NCBI RefSeq assembly: GCF_028745735.1
Contig: NZ_JAQZSM010000001.1
Location: forward strand, 62,001-126,000
Direction of reading: 5' to 3'
DNA: 64,000 bases
Origin: Roseinatronobacter alkalisoli
GTDB taxonomy: Bacteria; Pseudomonadota; Alphaproteobacteria; Rhodobacterales; Rhodobacteraceae
The position numbers were made by a program, and so were the translations under genes. The notes beneath the pieces were generated by a model. That model saw only the letters and a list, made by a program, of their open reading frames with translations. It was not told where the DNA came from and ran no database searches. How positions within the stretch are numbered: the stretch's first letter is position 1; each line of letters begins with the position of its first letter. Below, in pieces: positions 27,872 through 36,935 of this stretch.

Positions 27872-29041
27872 ATGCGCACGCAGGTCGCCATAATCGGGGG
27901 TGGCCCCTCGGGGTTGTTGCTGTCGCAATTGCTGAACCGCGCGGGAATTGAAACCGTGGTGCTGGAACGCCAAAGCCGCGCCCATGTGTTGTCGCGCATC
28001 CGCGCAGGTGTGCTGGAACGCTGCACGGTTGATCTGCTCAATCAGGCCGGCGCAGGCGCGCGGATGCAGCGCGAAGGGTACCCGCATGACGGCTGTTACC
28101 TGAGCAGCGATCAGAAAATGATCCGCGTTGATTTTCAGGAAGCCTGCGGCCACACGGTCATGGTCTATGGCCAGACAGAGGTAACGCGCGATCTGTATGA
28201 TGCGCAGGATGCACTGGGCGCGACCCATATTCATGGTGTGGAAAACGTGGTCCTGCATGACCTGAAAGGCGCTGCGCCCAGTGTCACTTGGGACAAGGAC
28301 GGCGAGTCATTCCGTCTGGAATGTGATTTCATTGCAGGCTGTGACGGGTTCCACGGTGTCAGCCGCCGGTCAATTCCGGATAATATGCGCCGTGAATATG
28401 AAAAGGTATATCCGTTCGGCTGGCTGGGTGTCCTGTCGGAAACGCCGCCCGTGCGCGATGAACTGATCTATGCAAACCACCCGCGCGGATTTGCACTGGC
28501 ATCGATGCGCAACCCGATGTTGTCGCGCTACTATATTCAGGTGCCCCTGAGTGACAAGGCAGAGGACTGGTCCGACGACGCATTCTGGACGGAACTGAAA
28601 GCGCGCCTTCCGCAGGATGTTGCCGCCGATCTGGTCACCGGAGCGTCGATCGAGAAATCCATCGCACCATTGCGCAGTTTCGTGTCCGAGCCGCTGCGCT
28701 GGGGCGCGTTGTTCCTGTGCGGGGACGCGGCCCATATTGTGCCGCCGACCGGGGCCAAGGGGCTGAATCTGGCAACATCGGATGTTCATTATCTGTCACA
28801 GGGGCTTCTGGCCCATTATAACGACAATGACCCCAGTGGGCTGGACAGCTATTCGCAAAAGGCGTTGGCGCGTATCTGGAAGGCGATGCGGTTTTCATGG
28901 TCGGTCACGACGATGATGCACCGCTTCCCGGAACATTCGGAGTATGACCGGCAGATGCAGCGCGTGGAACTGGACATGTTGGCCACAGACCCGACTGCGC
29001 GCAAGCTGTTTGCGGAAAACTATACCGGCACGCCGTTGTGA
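27872..29041 (+). CDS. pobA: 4-hydroxybenzoate 3-monooxygenase
   Basis: FAD-dependent hydroxylase that turns 4-hydroxybenzoate into protocatechuate, feeding the adjacent pca genes. The product has 389 residues (family about 390). Seen are the FAD Rossmann motif IIGGGPSGLLLSQLL, the DG motif AGCDGFHGVSRRSIP, and CGDAAHIVPPTGAKGLNLA for ribityl binding. The ATG at 27872 has AAGGA upstream. A strong terminator follows the stop codon. Confidence 0.96.
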   Translation: MRTQVAIIGGGPSGLLLSQLLNRAGIETVVLERQSRAHVLSRIRAGVLERCTVDLLNQAGAGARMQREGYPHDGCYLSSDQKMIRVDFQEACGHTVMVYGQTEVTRDLYDAQDALGATHIHGVENVVLHDLKGAAPSVTWDKDGESFRLECDFIAGCDGFHGVSRRSIPDNMRREYEKVYPFGWLGVLSETPPVRDELIYANHPRGFALASMRNPMLSRYYIQVPLSDKAEDWSDDAFWTELKARLPQDVAADLVTGASIEKSIAPLRSFVSEPLRWGALFLCGDAAHIVPPTGAKGLNLATSDVHYLSQGLLAHYNDNDPSGLDSYSQKALARIWKAMRFSWSVTTMMHRFPEHSEYDRQMQRVELDMLATDPTARKLFAENYTGTPL

Positions 29042-29057
29042 TATGCAGGTCAAGTCT

Positions 29058-29100
29058 GTCCTGCCTCAGGGGGGCAAGCCCCCTTGAGGCAGGACTTATT
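29058..29100 (+). terminator. Strong terminator after pobA
   Basis: A 17-bp stem (29058-29074 with 29079-29095, one G-U pair) and four-base loop starts 17 bp beyond the pobA stop and is followed by TTATT. Confidence 0.85.
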
Positions 29101-29150
29101 GGATATTTAGACCAGAATGAAAGCTGCACCAGGCAAAGCGGGCAGGCAAT

Positions 29151-29591
29151 TCAGCCGCGCAGTTCCGGCCAGTTGCTGTCGGCCCGTAAGATATTGCCGG
29201 GAATGTCGCGTTCCCATTGGCGCTGCACGCGGGGCGAGAAGTTCAGATACAACTGCCCGTCAACAATGCGCCATGCCTGCGGGTCGATGGGGGCAGTGTA
29301 GCCTTCGGCCACGGCCCAGGCGCAGTACCCGCCATATTGCGGGGCAAAGCGCACCGGATCGGCGAGAAACGCAGCGCGGTTTTCCGGATTTGCGAAATGC
29401 CAGATGGCCCCGCCCCAGTCGGCAGCATGGGCGGCATCCCCGCGCCGGGGCTGCCCTTCGGTGAAATAGGCAACCGGGTCATAGCCACGCAGCGCCACAC
29501 CGTTTTCGGTGAAGACGGATTGCGCCGACAGCGTGGCAGGCAGCAGCGGCAGTGAAAGCCCCGACAGGATCAGGTGGCGGCGGGTGATCAT
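29151..29591 (-). CDS. Exported YHS-domain protein
   Basis: A 146-residue periplasmic protein. The N-terminus MITRRHLILSGLSLPLLPATLSAQ looks like a twin-arginine-type signal and is interrupted here only by the cleavage site after Ala. The mature part holds a YHS domain (GVALRGYDPVAYFTEGQPRRGD, IWHFANPENRAAFLADPVRFAPQYGGYCA in part). YHS domains often bind metal or haem-related ligands, and the Cys of GGYCAWAV is a candidate ligand. The ATG at 29591 has AAGGA eight bases upstream. Function is unknown. Confidence 0.85.
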   Translation of the reverse strand: MITRRHLILSGLSLPLLPATLSAQSVFTENGVALRGYDPVAYFTEGQPRRGDAAHAADWGGAIWHFANPENRAAFLADPVRFAPQYGGYCAWAVAEGYTAPIDPQAWRIVDGQLYLNFSPRVQRQWERDIPGNILRADSNWPELRG

Positions 29592-29651
29592 GGGTGCGGT
29601 CCTTTGCATTGACTTACCCTGATCTGTTCGCTGCAGTCGCCCCGGATGTTA

Positions 29652-29679
29652 CACGCCCCCCATGACCGGGGGGGGCGTG
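29652..29679 (-). terminator. Hairpin after aspS
   Basis: CACGCCCCCC pairs perfectly with GGGGGGCGTG over an 8-nt loop, five bases beyond the aspS stop. The following TAACATCC is a poor U-tract, so this is a probable but not classic terminator. Confidence 0.55.
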
Positions 29680-29684
29680 ACAGA

Positions 29685-31466
29685 TCAGGTTTTTGGGGCC
29701 AGCCGCAGGCCCAGATCGCGCAACTGATCATTCGTGGGGTCAGATGGTGCGTGCAGTAACAGGTCTTCGGCGCGCTGGTTCATCGGGAACATGATGACCT
29801 GCCGGATGTTCTGCTCGCCTGCCAGCAGCATGACGATACGGTCAATGCCTGCCGCGCAGCCACCATGGGGGGGGGCGCCGTATTTGAACGCCTTGACCAT
29901 GCCACCGAAGCGCTTGTCCACTTCGGAATTCGGGTAGCCCGCGATTTCAAACGCGCGATACATGATTTCCGGTTTGTGGTTGCGGATGGCCCCTGACAGC
30001 AATTCATAGCCGTTGCAGGCCAGATCATACTGATAGCCCAGCACCTTCAGCGGATCGCCCGACAGTGCGTCCATACCGCCCTGGGGCATGGAAAACGGGT
30101 TATGGCTGAAATCGACCTTGCCGGACTCTGCGTCAGCCTCATACATCGGGAAATCGACGATCCAGGCGAAAGCGAAGCGGTTTTCATCCAGCAGCTTCAG
30201 TTCGCGGCCGATTTCATCGCGCGCTTTCGCGGCCACGCCTTCGAACTGCGCAGGTTTGCCGCCGAGGAAGAAGGCGGCGTCACCCTCGCCAAGGTTCAGT
30301 TGCTGGCGGATGGCTTCGGTGCGCTCTGGGCCGATATTCTTGGCAAGGGGGCCTGCGGCTTCCAGTCCGTCATCTCCTGCACGCCAGAAAATATACCCCA
30401 TCCCCGGCAGCCCCTGCGCTTGGGCAAAAGCGTTCATCCGGTCGCAGAACTTGCGCGACCCGCCCGTGGGCGCGGGAATGGCGCGGATTTCTGTGCCGTC
30501 ATTTTCCAGCAATTTCGCAAAGATCGCAAAGCCGGAACCGCGGAAATGCTCCGACACGACCTGCATTTCAATCGGGTTGCGCAAATCCGGCTTGTCGGTG
30601 CCGTATTTCAACAACGATTCCGCATAGGGAATGCGCGGCCACTCGCCGCAGGGATCAACCTTTTTCCCATCCGCGAATTCCTCAAACACGCCCTGCAGCA
30701 CTGGCCCGACAGCCGAAAACACGTCTTCCTGTTCGACAAAGCTCATTTCCACGTCAAGCTGGTAGAAATCGGTGGGCGAGCGGTCGGCGCGCGGGTCTTC
30801 GTCGCGGAAACAGGGTGCTATCTGGAAATATTTGTCAAAGCCCGACACCATGATCAGTTGCTTGAACTGCTGGGGCGCTTGCGGAAGCGCATAGAACTTG
30901 CCGGGGTGCAGGCGTGACGGCACCAGAAAATCGCGCGCGCCTTCGGGGGATGACGCAGTGATGATCGGCGTCTGGAATTCGGTGAAGCCTGTGCCCCACA
31001 TCCGCTGGCGCATGGACCGCACCACGTTGGAGCGCAGCATCATGTTGCCATGCAAACCGTCGCGCCGCAGGTCAAGGAACCGGTAGGACAGGCGGGTTTC
31101 TTCCGGGTAGTCGGGTTCGCCGAAGACCGGCAGCGGCAGGTCATCTGCGGCGCCCAGAATGTCCATGCTACGGGCATAGACTTCGATCTCGCCGGTTTTC
31201 AGCTTGGTATTGACCAGCGATGCATCGCGCGCTTTGACCGTGCCTTCGATGCGGACACAGAATTCCGCACGCAGCTTTTCGATATCGGCGAATGCGGGGC
31301 TGTCGCTGTCGGCCAGAACCTGCGTGATGCCGAAATGGTCGCGCAGGTCAATGAACAACACACCGCCATGGTCACGGATGCGATGCACCCAGCCGGACAG
31401 GCGCACGGTTTCACCCACATGGGCGGCGGTCAGGTCTGCGCAGGTATGGCTGCGATAGGCGTGCAT
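29685..31466 (-). CDS. aspS: Aspartate--tRNA ligase
   Basis: Class II synthetase of 593 residues with the bacterial-type layout: OB-fold anticodon-binding domain (about 1-110, including [19 protein letters not shown]), catalytic core with a large GAD insertion (about 290-420) and motif 3 ([16 protein letters not shown]). The GAD insertion marks the bacterial, often non-discriminating, AspRS type. Whether it also charges tRNA-Asn depends on GatCAB, which is not in the window. The start is the ATG at 31466 (MHAYRSHTC), preceded by AGGGAA. Confidence 0.97.
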   Translation of the reverse strand: MHAYRSHTCADLTAAHVGETVRLSGWVHRIRDHGGVLFIDLRDHFGITQVLADSDSPAFADIEKLRAEFCVRIEGTVKARDASLVNTKLKTGEIEVYARSMDILGAADDLPLPVFGEPDYPEETRLSYRFLDLRRDGLHGNMMLRSNVVRSMRQRMWGTGFTEFQTPIITASSPEGARDFLVPSRLHPGKFYALPQAPQQFKQLIMVSGFDKYFQIAPCFRDEDPRADRSPTDFYQLDVEMSFVEQEDVFSAVGPVLQGVFEEFADGKKVDPCGEWPRIPYAESLLKYGTDKPDLRNPIEMQVVSEHFRGSGFAIFAKLLENDGTEIRAIPAPTGGSRKFCDRMNAFAQAQGLPGMGYIFWRAGDDGLEAAGPLAKNIGPERTEAIRQQLNLGEGDAAFFLGGKPAQFEGVAAKARDEIGRELKLLDENRFAFAWIVDFPMYEADAESGKVDFSHNPFSMPQGGMDALSGDPLKVLGYQYDLACNGYELLSGAIRNHKPEIMYRAFEIAGYPNSEVDKRFGGMVKAFKYGAPPHGGCAAGIDRIVMLLAGEQNIRQVIMFPMNQRAEDLLLHAPSDPTNDQLRDLGLRLAPKT

Positions 31467-31567
31467 GGGCTGTTCCCTTGGTTGCAGTGGTGCAAGGCTT
31501 GTCGCGGATACACAATCTGGCGGGGCGGAAGTCAAGGGCAAGTCGGTGAATATGCCCTGATAGCGCG

Positions 31568-31861
31568 TCAGGTCCAGTGCATTCCCGCATGACCGGCAAG
31601 AACCGCCTGCGCCTGTGCCAGCCGGTCATTTGGCAGGTTTTGCGCGGCGCAGCAGGCAATAACCGTGTCATCGCGCATCAGGATGAAATCCAGCACCGCC
31701 CCCAGAAGCGCCTGGTCCGGCCCCTCGGCACTGGACAGCGCGGCGCGCAGGTCACCGACCGATGCGCCGCTTGCATTCAGGAAAACCGGCAGCAAGTCCT
31801 GCTCAGCGCAAAGCCATGTAAATGCATCCAGTGCAATTCGTTCGGCGGCGCTGTGGTTCAT
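31568..31861 (-). CDS. DUF3572 family protein
   Basis: A 97-residue alphaproteobacterial protein of unknown role. Typical features are the [23 protein letters not shown] start, [28 protein letters not shown] and the HWT end. The ATG at 31861 has AGGA eight bases upstream. It is divergent from pleD, an arrangement common in the Rhodobacterales. Confidence 0.87.
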   Translation of the reverse strand: MNHSAAERIALDAFTWLCAEQDLLPVFLNASGASVGDLRAALSSAEGPDQALLGAVLDFILMRDDTVIACCAAQNLPNDRLAQAQAVLAGHAGMHWT

Positions 31862-31958
31862 GCAAGCCATCCTGTCGGGTTGCCGGGCATTGAGGTGTTA
31901 AAGGGTTTGTTAACGAATGCACGCTAACCTGTGATTAACCATGCATAGGGTGACACGT

Positions 31959-33353
31959 ATGTCAGGACTCATACTTATTGTCGATGATCTTTCAATTAAC
32001 CGGACCATCCTGCGCGCTAAATTGCAGGCGGCGTGCTATGATTGCCTGATGGCTGATTGCGGGGAACAGGCGCTGCTGCTGGCGCAGGATGAAAACCCCG
32101 ACCTGATTTTGCTGGATTATCGTTTGCCCGATATCGACGGTATAGACATTTGCCAGAGACTGCGCGGCAACCCCGCGACCCGCGACATTCCGATTCTGCT
32201 GTTCTCCGCAACAGCGGATCGTCAGCAGCGGCTAACGGCGTTGCGCATGGGCGCAGATGATTTCCTGTCCAAGCCACTGGATGAATCCTATCTTATGGGG
32301 CGGATCCGCAGCTTGCTGCGCACACAGGACCATCGGGCACGGCATGCCATGCCTGTCGCCATGCCCGCTGTTACCGGCATGGCCGAAGGCGCGGCAGCTT
32401 TTACGCTGCAATCGCGCATGATGGTCATTTGCAATGGCGGTGCGGCCTGTGACGGGTTCTGCAATGATCTGCGCGGGGTTATGCCGGAGATGACATGCAC
32501 CTGCCTTAGCCTGCAACAGGCGCTGCGGCTGGACACCGGTACGGCGATGCCGGATCTGTTTCTGGTTTCCGCCGATGTCATTCTGCAAAAGGGGTTGCAG
32601 GTCATTCCGGACTTGCTGTCACGCAATCAGACCCGGCAGGCAGAATTGTGCATCATTTTACCAGAAGGGCAGGAATTGCTGGGGGCAATGGCGCTTGATC
32701 TTGGCGCAAGGGAAGTTCTACATCTGCCTCTGGATGCGGAAGAAGCCAATCTGCGCCTTGCCAAGATACTCCAGCAGAAACAGCAGCGGGATGCGCTGCA
32801 GCAGGCATTTGAAACCCAGCTTGATCAGGCGGTCCGTGACCCCCTGACGGGGTTGTTCAACCGGCGCTATCTTTGTGCGCAAATGGCCCGGATCGCTGCG
32901 GATATGCAAACGGGGGCCTTGTCGGATTGCGCGGTTCTGGTCATCGATCTGGATCATTTTAAATCGGTCAATGACCGTTTCGGGCATAACGCGGGGGATG
33001 ATGTCCTGACCGAAGTTGCCCGCCGGTTACGCGCGGCCTTGCGCAGCAGCGATATTCTGGTCCGCTATGGCGGAGAGGAATTCGTGGTGGTCATGCCGGG
33101 GGCAGATGTAAGGGCGGCGCGGCGCGTGGCGCAGCGGATCTGCAGGACCGTTCATTCCCGCGGCTATGATGTCCGGGGCAGTGATGCTGCGCTGCAATTG
33201 TCGGTGTCAATCGGTGTTGCCGCAGAGCATGCGGGTTTTGCCGGGTGCGGGGATTTCGCGAAAACGATTGTCGGCAGGGCGGATGACGCATTGCGAGCGG
33301 CGAAAGCAGGCGGGCGCAACCGTGTGGTATCCGGTCAGAACGCCGCCGCGTGA
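31959..33353 (+). CDS. pleD: PleD-type response regulator diguanylate cyclase
   Basis: A 464-residue cytosolic enzyme that makes cyclic di-GMP when phosphorylated. The first receiver domain (1-120) has D9/D10, phospho-acceptor D53 and K105. A second, degenerate receiver (about 150-270) serves as an adaptor. The GGDEF domain (about 290-460) has GGEEF at 371-375 and an intact inhibitory RxxD site, RSSD 362-365, so product feedback is expected. The ATG at 31959 has AGGGTG upstream. The cognate kinases (PleC/DivJ types) are not in the window. Confidence 0.94.
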   Translation: MSGLILIVDDLSINRTILRAKLQAACYDCLMADCGEQALLLAQDENPDLILLDYRLPDIDGIDICQRLRGNPATRDIPILLFSATADRQQRLTALRMGADDFLSKPLDESYLMGRIRSLLRTQDHRARHAMPVAMPAVTGMAEGAAAFTLQSRMMVICNGGAACDGFCNDLRGVMPEMTCTCLSLQQALRLDTGTAMPDLFLVSADVILQKGLQVIPDLLSRNQTRQAELCIILPEGQELLGAMALDLGAREVLHLPLDAEEANLRLAKILQQKQQRDALQQAFETQLDQAVRDPLTGLFNRRYLCAQMARIAADMQTGALSDCAVLVIDLDHFKSVNDRFGHNAGDDVLTEVARRLRAALRSSDILVRYGGEEFVVVMPGADVRAARRVAQRICRTVHSRGYDVRGSDAALQLSVSIGVAAEHAGFAGCGDFAKTIVGRADDALRAAKAGGRNRVVSGQNAAA

Positions 33354-33357
33354 TGGC

Positions 33358-33540
33358 GCGGCACATGGATGACGGTGCCATAGGCCCGGTTGTCCTGCGG
33401 CCTGCCGGTTACGCCAGTGTCGCACCAGGCCTTGGAACTGCGGATTGTGTCACCTGCATAAGGTGAACGTTTCCGGGTACGGAACCGGCAGTCCCCGGCA
33501 CATTGCCGGCGCGGGCTTCCGGCCAGCCTGATGGTTGCGC
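33358..33540 (-). repeat. Dispersed inverted-repeat element, copy 4 (diverged)
   Basis: About 180 bp directly after pleD, reverse to copies 1 and 2. It keeps the core TTCACCTTATGCAGGTG, the CCGGCAGGCCGCAGGACAA arm and a GCCTATGGC remnant of the inner arm (minus-strand reading). It is shorter and more diverged than the others. This covers most of the 223 bp between pleD and the next gene. Confidence 0.65.
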
Positions 33541-33576
33541 CTGACGCGATCACCCACCTGCTTGTCCGGGCGGGTA

Positions 33577-34056
33577 TCATTCACGCTGGCGCGACCGCCA
33601 CCATCCCGGCCCGCGCCGGTTCTCGATGCGCTGTTGCAACTGCGCGGCATAATCGTGTCTTTCCTGCGGTGTCATGGCGGCGACGCGCGCAACAAGGCGG
33701 CTTTGCATGCGGTTGCTTATGTTGATCAGGTGTTGCTGCGCTTCTATCAGGGCGGCGGTAAATTGCGCTTCGTCAAATTCATCCGCTTGCAGGCTTGCGA
33801 TCATCTGCTGTGTCGCATGCGGGCTGCGCGGTTGCTGATGGGAATCCCGCCATGCATTGCGGCTGTCGCGACGAAAGGCGCGCTGGTCACTGAAGGGAAG
33901 CGCCGAAATTGCCGTGCGCAGGGGGGTTCCGTCCAGCCCGGCCCGTGCCGCCACACCGCCGATCAGGCCGATGAACGCAAGGTTCAGGATAAGCGAAATC
34001 GTCAGGACAATCTTGCCCCAGACGGGCATGCGCGGTTTCGGATCAGGCTGTGCCAT
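33577..34056 (-). CDS. Periplasmic heavy-metal sensor (Metal_resist / CnrX-like)
   Basis: A 159-residue protein with one N-terminal membrane helix (about 13-38) and a helical periplasmic domain rich in Gln, Arg and His, ending MTPQERHDYAAQLQQRIENRR. This pattern belongs to the Metal_resist family (CnrX, Spy/CpxP-like four-helix hairpins). It is the last gene of an operon with an EF-hand protein, an ECF sigma factor and a one-helix anti-sigma candidate, and starts 3 bp after the latter. A role in sensing metal or envelope stress for that sigma factor is inferred. Confidence 0.8.
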   Translation of the reverse strand: MAQPDPKPRMPVWGKIVLTISLILNLAFIGLIGGVAARAGLDGTPLRTAISALPFSDQRAFRRDSRNAWRDSHQQPRSPHATQQMIASLQADEFDEAQFTAALIEAQQHLINISNRMQSRLVARVAAMTPQERHDYAAQLQQRIENRRGPGWWRSRQRE

Positions 34057-34059
34057 ATG

Positions 34060-34446
34060 TCAAAATCCCAGCAATAGCGGATCATCCAGCCCGACAAGCG
34101 GGGTGCTGATCGCATCAAGGTAAGTCAGCGCGTCGTGCAACCACAGCGGCGCGTCCAGTGCCGAAACTGGCATCGGGGCGGCAATCCCGAACCAGAAACC
34201 GGCCGCCGCCGCCGCCAGCCCGCCCGCCAGCGACGGGGCTGCCCAGCCGCTGAACCAGCCGCGTAACCGCCCCGGAAATGCCGGTCGCGGTTGCGCGGGC
34301 CTGTTCATGTCTTCAAGCGTGTTTGCCGCATCCGTCAGAATACGCGCCCGTAAATCCGGCGACAGACCGGGGGCTTGGTCGCGTGCGGCTGCGAAGAATG
34401 CGTCCAGCGGGTCGCGCCCGGTGTCGTGTTCTTTTTCAGTGCTCAT
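34060..34446 (-). CDS. Putative membrane anti-sigma factor
   Basis: A 128-residue protein with a soluble acidic N-terminal part (DPLDAFFAAARDQAPGLSPDLRARIL in part), a Pro-rich linker, one membrane helix (about 72-94, SLAGGLAAAAAGFWFGIAAP) and a short periplasmic tail. The start lies inside the end of the sigma gene (11-bp overlap), the usual sign of a cognate anti-sigma factor. ATG 34452 is an alternative start. No zinc-binding HxxxCxxC motif is visible, so it is not a ZAS-type anti-sigma factor. Confidence 0.75.
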   Translation of the reverse strand: MSTEKEHDTGRDPLDAFFAAARDQAPGLSPDLRARILTDAANTLEDMNRPAQPRPAFPGRLRGWFSGWAAPSLAGGLAAAAAGFWFGIAAPMPVSALDAPLWLHDALTYLDAISTPLVGLDDPLLLGF

Positions 34447-35017
34447 CTTCATACCCCAGTCTTTCCTTGTGCCCCGACAGCAATGCGGCCAGATTGCGCT
34501 TGCCGCGCGCGGTCAGGCTTTCGACAGCTTCTGTCCCGACCAGCATAATGGCCGCGATTTCCGGGTTTGACAGCCCTTCCAGATGGCGCAGGATGACGGC
34601 CTGTCGCTGTCTTTCGGGCAGGGCGGCCAGCGCCGTTTCCAGTGCCGCCGCCCGCGTTGTCTGCATCATGCGCGTATCCGCGCCGGGTGTCCCGTCCGGC
34701 AGGTCGGGCATTTCCGAAGGGCCGGAACGACGGCGGCGCAGCCTGTCGGTGCAAAGATTCGCCGCAACCCGGAACACCCATGCCGCAGGCGGAATGCCGG
34801 TATCCTGCCAGTCGGGCGCGATGCGCCACAGTCGCAGCATGGTGTCCTGGGTGACGTCCTCTGCCTCTGTTCTGTCACCCAGCATGCGGGCTGCGAAACG
34901 CAGAATACGCGGGGCCAGCCTGTCTGTCAGGATCTGCGCGGCCTGCCGGTCACCCTGCGCGAATTGCATAAGAAGATCGGCGTCTTCGCTGGCCGCGTCC
35001 ATATCGCGTGGCACCAT
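34436..35017 (-). CDS. ECF RNA polymerase sigma factor
   Basis: A 193-residue sigma70-family factor. Region 2 (about 15-85) contains MLGDRTEAEDVTQDTMLRLW and the DNA-melting AWVFRVAANLCTDRLRRRR. Region 4 (about 130-185) contains LPERQRQAVILRHLEGLSNPEIAAIM and the recognition helix TEAVESLTARGKRNLAALL. It overlaps the anti-sigma gene and follows the EF-hand gene by 50 bp. The ATG at 35017 has AGGGACAAGC upstream. The target promoters are unknown. Confidence 0.92.
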   Translation of the reverse strand: MVPRDMDAASEDADLLMQFAQGDRQAAQILTDRLAPRILRFAARMLGDRTEAEDVTQDTMLRLWRIAPDWQDTGIPPAAWVFRVAANLCTDRLRRRRSGPSEMPDLPDGTPGADTRMMQTTRAAALETALAALPERQRQAVILRHLEGLSNPEIAAIMLVGTEAVESLTARGKRNLAALLSGHKERLGYEDEH

Positions 35018-35067
35018 GCTTGTCCCTGTCTGTCCCCGCTGTCACTCAGCATGCCGGGTGTTCGTGA

Positions 35068-35580
35068 TCAGTCCTGTCCGCGCCGACCCGGACCACCCCA
35101 GCGCCCGCCCTGGCGGTGTTCGTCATGGCGCATCATACGCGCCTGCATGCGTTCCGTGAATGCGTCATATTCCTGCGCATCGACAACGCCGTCGCCATTG
35201 GCATCAATACGCCCGAACATGCGTTCCGCGAATTCCGCACTGTCCCCGCGGGGACTTGCATCGCGTGCCCTGCGTTGGCCGGTCATCGCGGTGCGGCGAT
35301 CCTCGGCCAGTGCATCAAGCCCGGCGCGCAGTGCGGACTCGTTCAGCAGGCCATCGTCATTCGCGTGTTCCATCAGCTTTGTGACAATCTGGTCCTGCCG
35401 GTCGCTGCGCATGGTTTGCAGATGGGTCTGGAAATCTTCAAGCGTGATGCTGCCGCTCTGGTTGTGATCCAGTTGTTCAAAGCCGGGCATTGCCGGGCGT
35501 CCGGTGCTGCGGGCATCAGCGGTCAGGGTGCTGAAACCCAGCGCTGTCACGCCGATCATCAGCATAAGGGGGTGTGTCAT
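35068..35580 (-). CDS. Exported EF-hand calcium-binding protein
   Basis: A 170-residue protein with an N-terminal signal peptide (cleavage near ADA, residue 23). Two good EF-hand loops are seen, DHNQSGSITLED (about 38-49) and DANGDGVVDAQE (about 126-137), with a degenerate one between (HANDDGLLNES). The C-terminus is Arg/Gly/His-rich (RHDEHRQGGRWGG). The ATG at 35580 has GGAGAT upstream. As first gene of the sigma operon it may supply a Ca2+ or metal input, which is inference. Confidence 0.88.
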   Translation of the reverse strand: MTHPLMLMIGVTALGFSTLTADARSTGRPAMPGFEQLDHNQSGSITLEDFQTHLQTMRSDRQDQIVTKLMEHANDDGLLNESALRAGLDALAEDRRTAMTGQRRARDASPRGDSAEFAERMFGRIDANGDGVVDAQEYDAFTERMQARMMRHDEHRQGGRWGGPGRRGQD

Positions 35581-35758
35581 GGGTCATCTCCGGTTGAATG
35601 CGGCGTTTTGTGCCGATTGATGTCCCTGAAACGGGGCATTGCCGGGTTTCCGTCGCGCAGCGCTGCATTTTCTTGCGACATGCTGTCGCAAATCCGGTAT
35701 TTCTGATGCAATATTTGCAGTGTCATCCTATGTGAGGTGCAAGCGAACGAAAGGCCAG

Positions 35759-36166
35759 ATGATGTATGCCGCCCATTCACAAGACATTGATGACAGGCCC
35801 TTGGGACCAGCCGTGTTGCGCGGTTTGCAGTGCAAGTGCCCTGCCTGCGGCGCTGCCCCGCTGTTGCGCAGCTATCTGAAGGTGCGCGATACCTGCCCCG
35901 CCTGCGGCGAGGATCTGACGCATGCACGCGCCGATGATGGCCCGGCATATCTGACCATGCTGGTCACGCTGAAATTGCTGACCCCGGCGATGGTGGCGGT
36001 GATGTTCCGTTGGGATCCGAACCCGATCCTGCTGTTTACCGCGTTTTCGTTGTTGCTGGTCCTGATGTCGCTGTTCCTGCTGCCACGCTTCAAGGGCATG
36101 ATCGTGGCCATCCAATGGTCCCGCCGGATGCATGGATTTGGGGACAGGGATGACCGCAGCAGTTGA
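35759..36166 (+). CDS. DUF983 membrane protein
   Basis: A 135-residue inner-membrane protein. A cytosolic N-terminal part with two CxxC zinc-ribbon pairs (CKCPACGAAPLL and DTCPACGEDL) is followed by two membrane helices (about 65-85 and 92-112). DUF983 genes often sit near cytochrome oxidase assembly genes in alphaproteobacteria; here the partner is a Nudix hydrolase overlapping by 17 bp. No function is established. Start ATG 35759 or 35762. Confidence 0.87.
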   Translation: MMYAAHSQDIDDRPLGPAVLRGLQCKCPACGAAPLLRSYLKVRDTCPACGEDLTHARADDGPAYLTMLVTLKLLTPAMVAVMFRWDPNPILLFTAFSLLLVLMSLFLLPRFKGMIVAIQWSRRMHGFGDRDDRSS

Positions 36167-36827
36167 CAAGACCGCCATCCGGCATGCGGCAACTGTTTTG
36201 CTGGTGCGCGCAGGCAGCGATGGCCCGCAGGTTCTGATGGGCCAGCGCGGGTCGCGCGCGGCCTTCATGCCCGATAAATTTGTCTTTCCCGGCGGCGCGG
36301 TGGATGCGTCCGACTTCGTGGTGCCGCTGGCCCGCCCGTTGGACGCTGAATGCGCCGCGCGCCTGTCACTTGATCCCCCCGGACCGCAGGCGCTGGCCGC
36401 TGCTGCCATCCGCGAGTTGTGGGAAGAAACCGGTCTGATGCTGGGCGTTGCCGGGGCGTGGCCGTCCCCGCCTGCCGATTGGCAGCGTTTCGCGGAGCAT
36501 GGGCTTCTGCCCGATGCATCTGGCCTGCGCTACATCTTTCGCGCGATCACCCCACCGGGGCGACCGCGGCGATTCGATGCGCGGTTCTTTCTGGCCGATG
36601 CCGGACATGTTGTCGGCGATCTGGATGATTTTTCGGCTGCATGCGAAGAACTTTCTCATTTGCACTGGGTTCCCTTCGCCACGGCCCGCAAGCTGAACCT
36701 GCCCTTCATAACAGAGGTGGTTCTGGCAGAAGCGCAGGCCCGCATCATGGGCGAGGATATGCCCCCCTCTGTTCCCTTTTTCGACAATTCAACCGGCGTG
36801 TCGCGCTTCCACCGCATAGAGTTGTAA
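36150..36827 (+). CDS. Nudix hydrolase
   Basis: A 225-residue hydrolase of nucleoside-diphosphate-linked compounds. The Nudix box is split: FPGGAVDASDF at about 50-60 provides the glycines, and AAIRELWEETGLMLG at about 93-107 supplies the catalytic REXXEE core, with a roughly 35-residue insertion between them. Such long-insertion Nudix proteins resemble the NUDT7/8/19-like group with CoA or acyl-CoA substrates, so that is one option. Start ATG 36150 lies within the end of the DUF983 gene. Confidence 0.85.
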   Translation: MTAAVDKTAIRHAATVLLVRAGSDGPQVLMGQRGSRAAFMPDKFVFPGGAVDASDFVVPLARPLDAECAARLSLDPPGPQALAAAAIRELWEETGLMLGVAGAWPSPPADWQRFAEHGLLPDASGLRYIFRAITPPGRPRRFDARFFLADAGHVVGDLDDFSAACEELSHLHWVPFATARKLNLPFITEVVLAEAQARIMGEDMPPSVPFFDNSTGVSRFHRIEL

Positions 36828-36890
36828 AATTCTGTTCTGTCTGCCCTCTGGACAAAAAGGTTCTGTTCCTGCTTCCTGAAGGGAAAGCAA

Positions 36891-36920
36891 TGTTCCGCGA
36901 ATACCTATGATCGCGGAACA
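36891..36920. promoter_or_regulatory. Inverted repeat just upstream of soeA
   Basis: TGTTCCGCGA (36891-36900) and TCGCGGAACA (36911-36920) are perfect 10-bp arms around a 10-bp spacer. The repeat ends 4 bp before the GAGGAA ribosome site. It may be an operator or, in RNA, a hairpin controlling soeA translation. Confidence 0.65.
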
Positions 36921-36935
36921 GGATTGAGGAACGGA

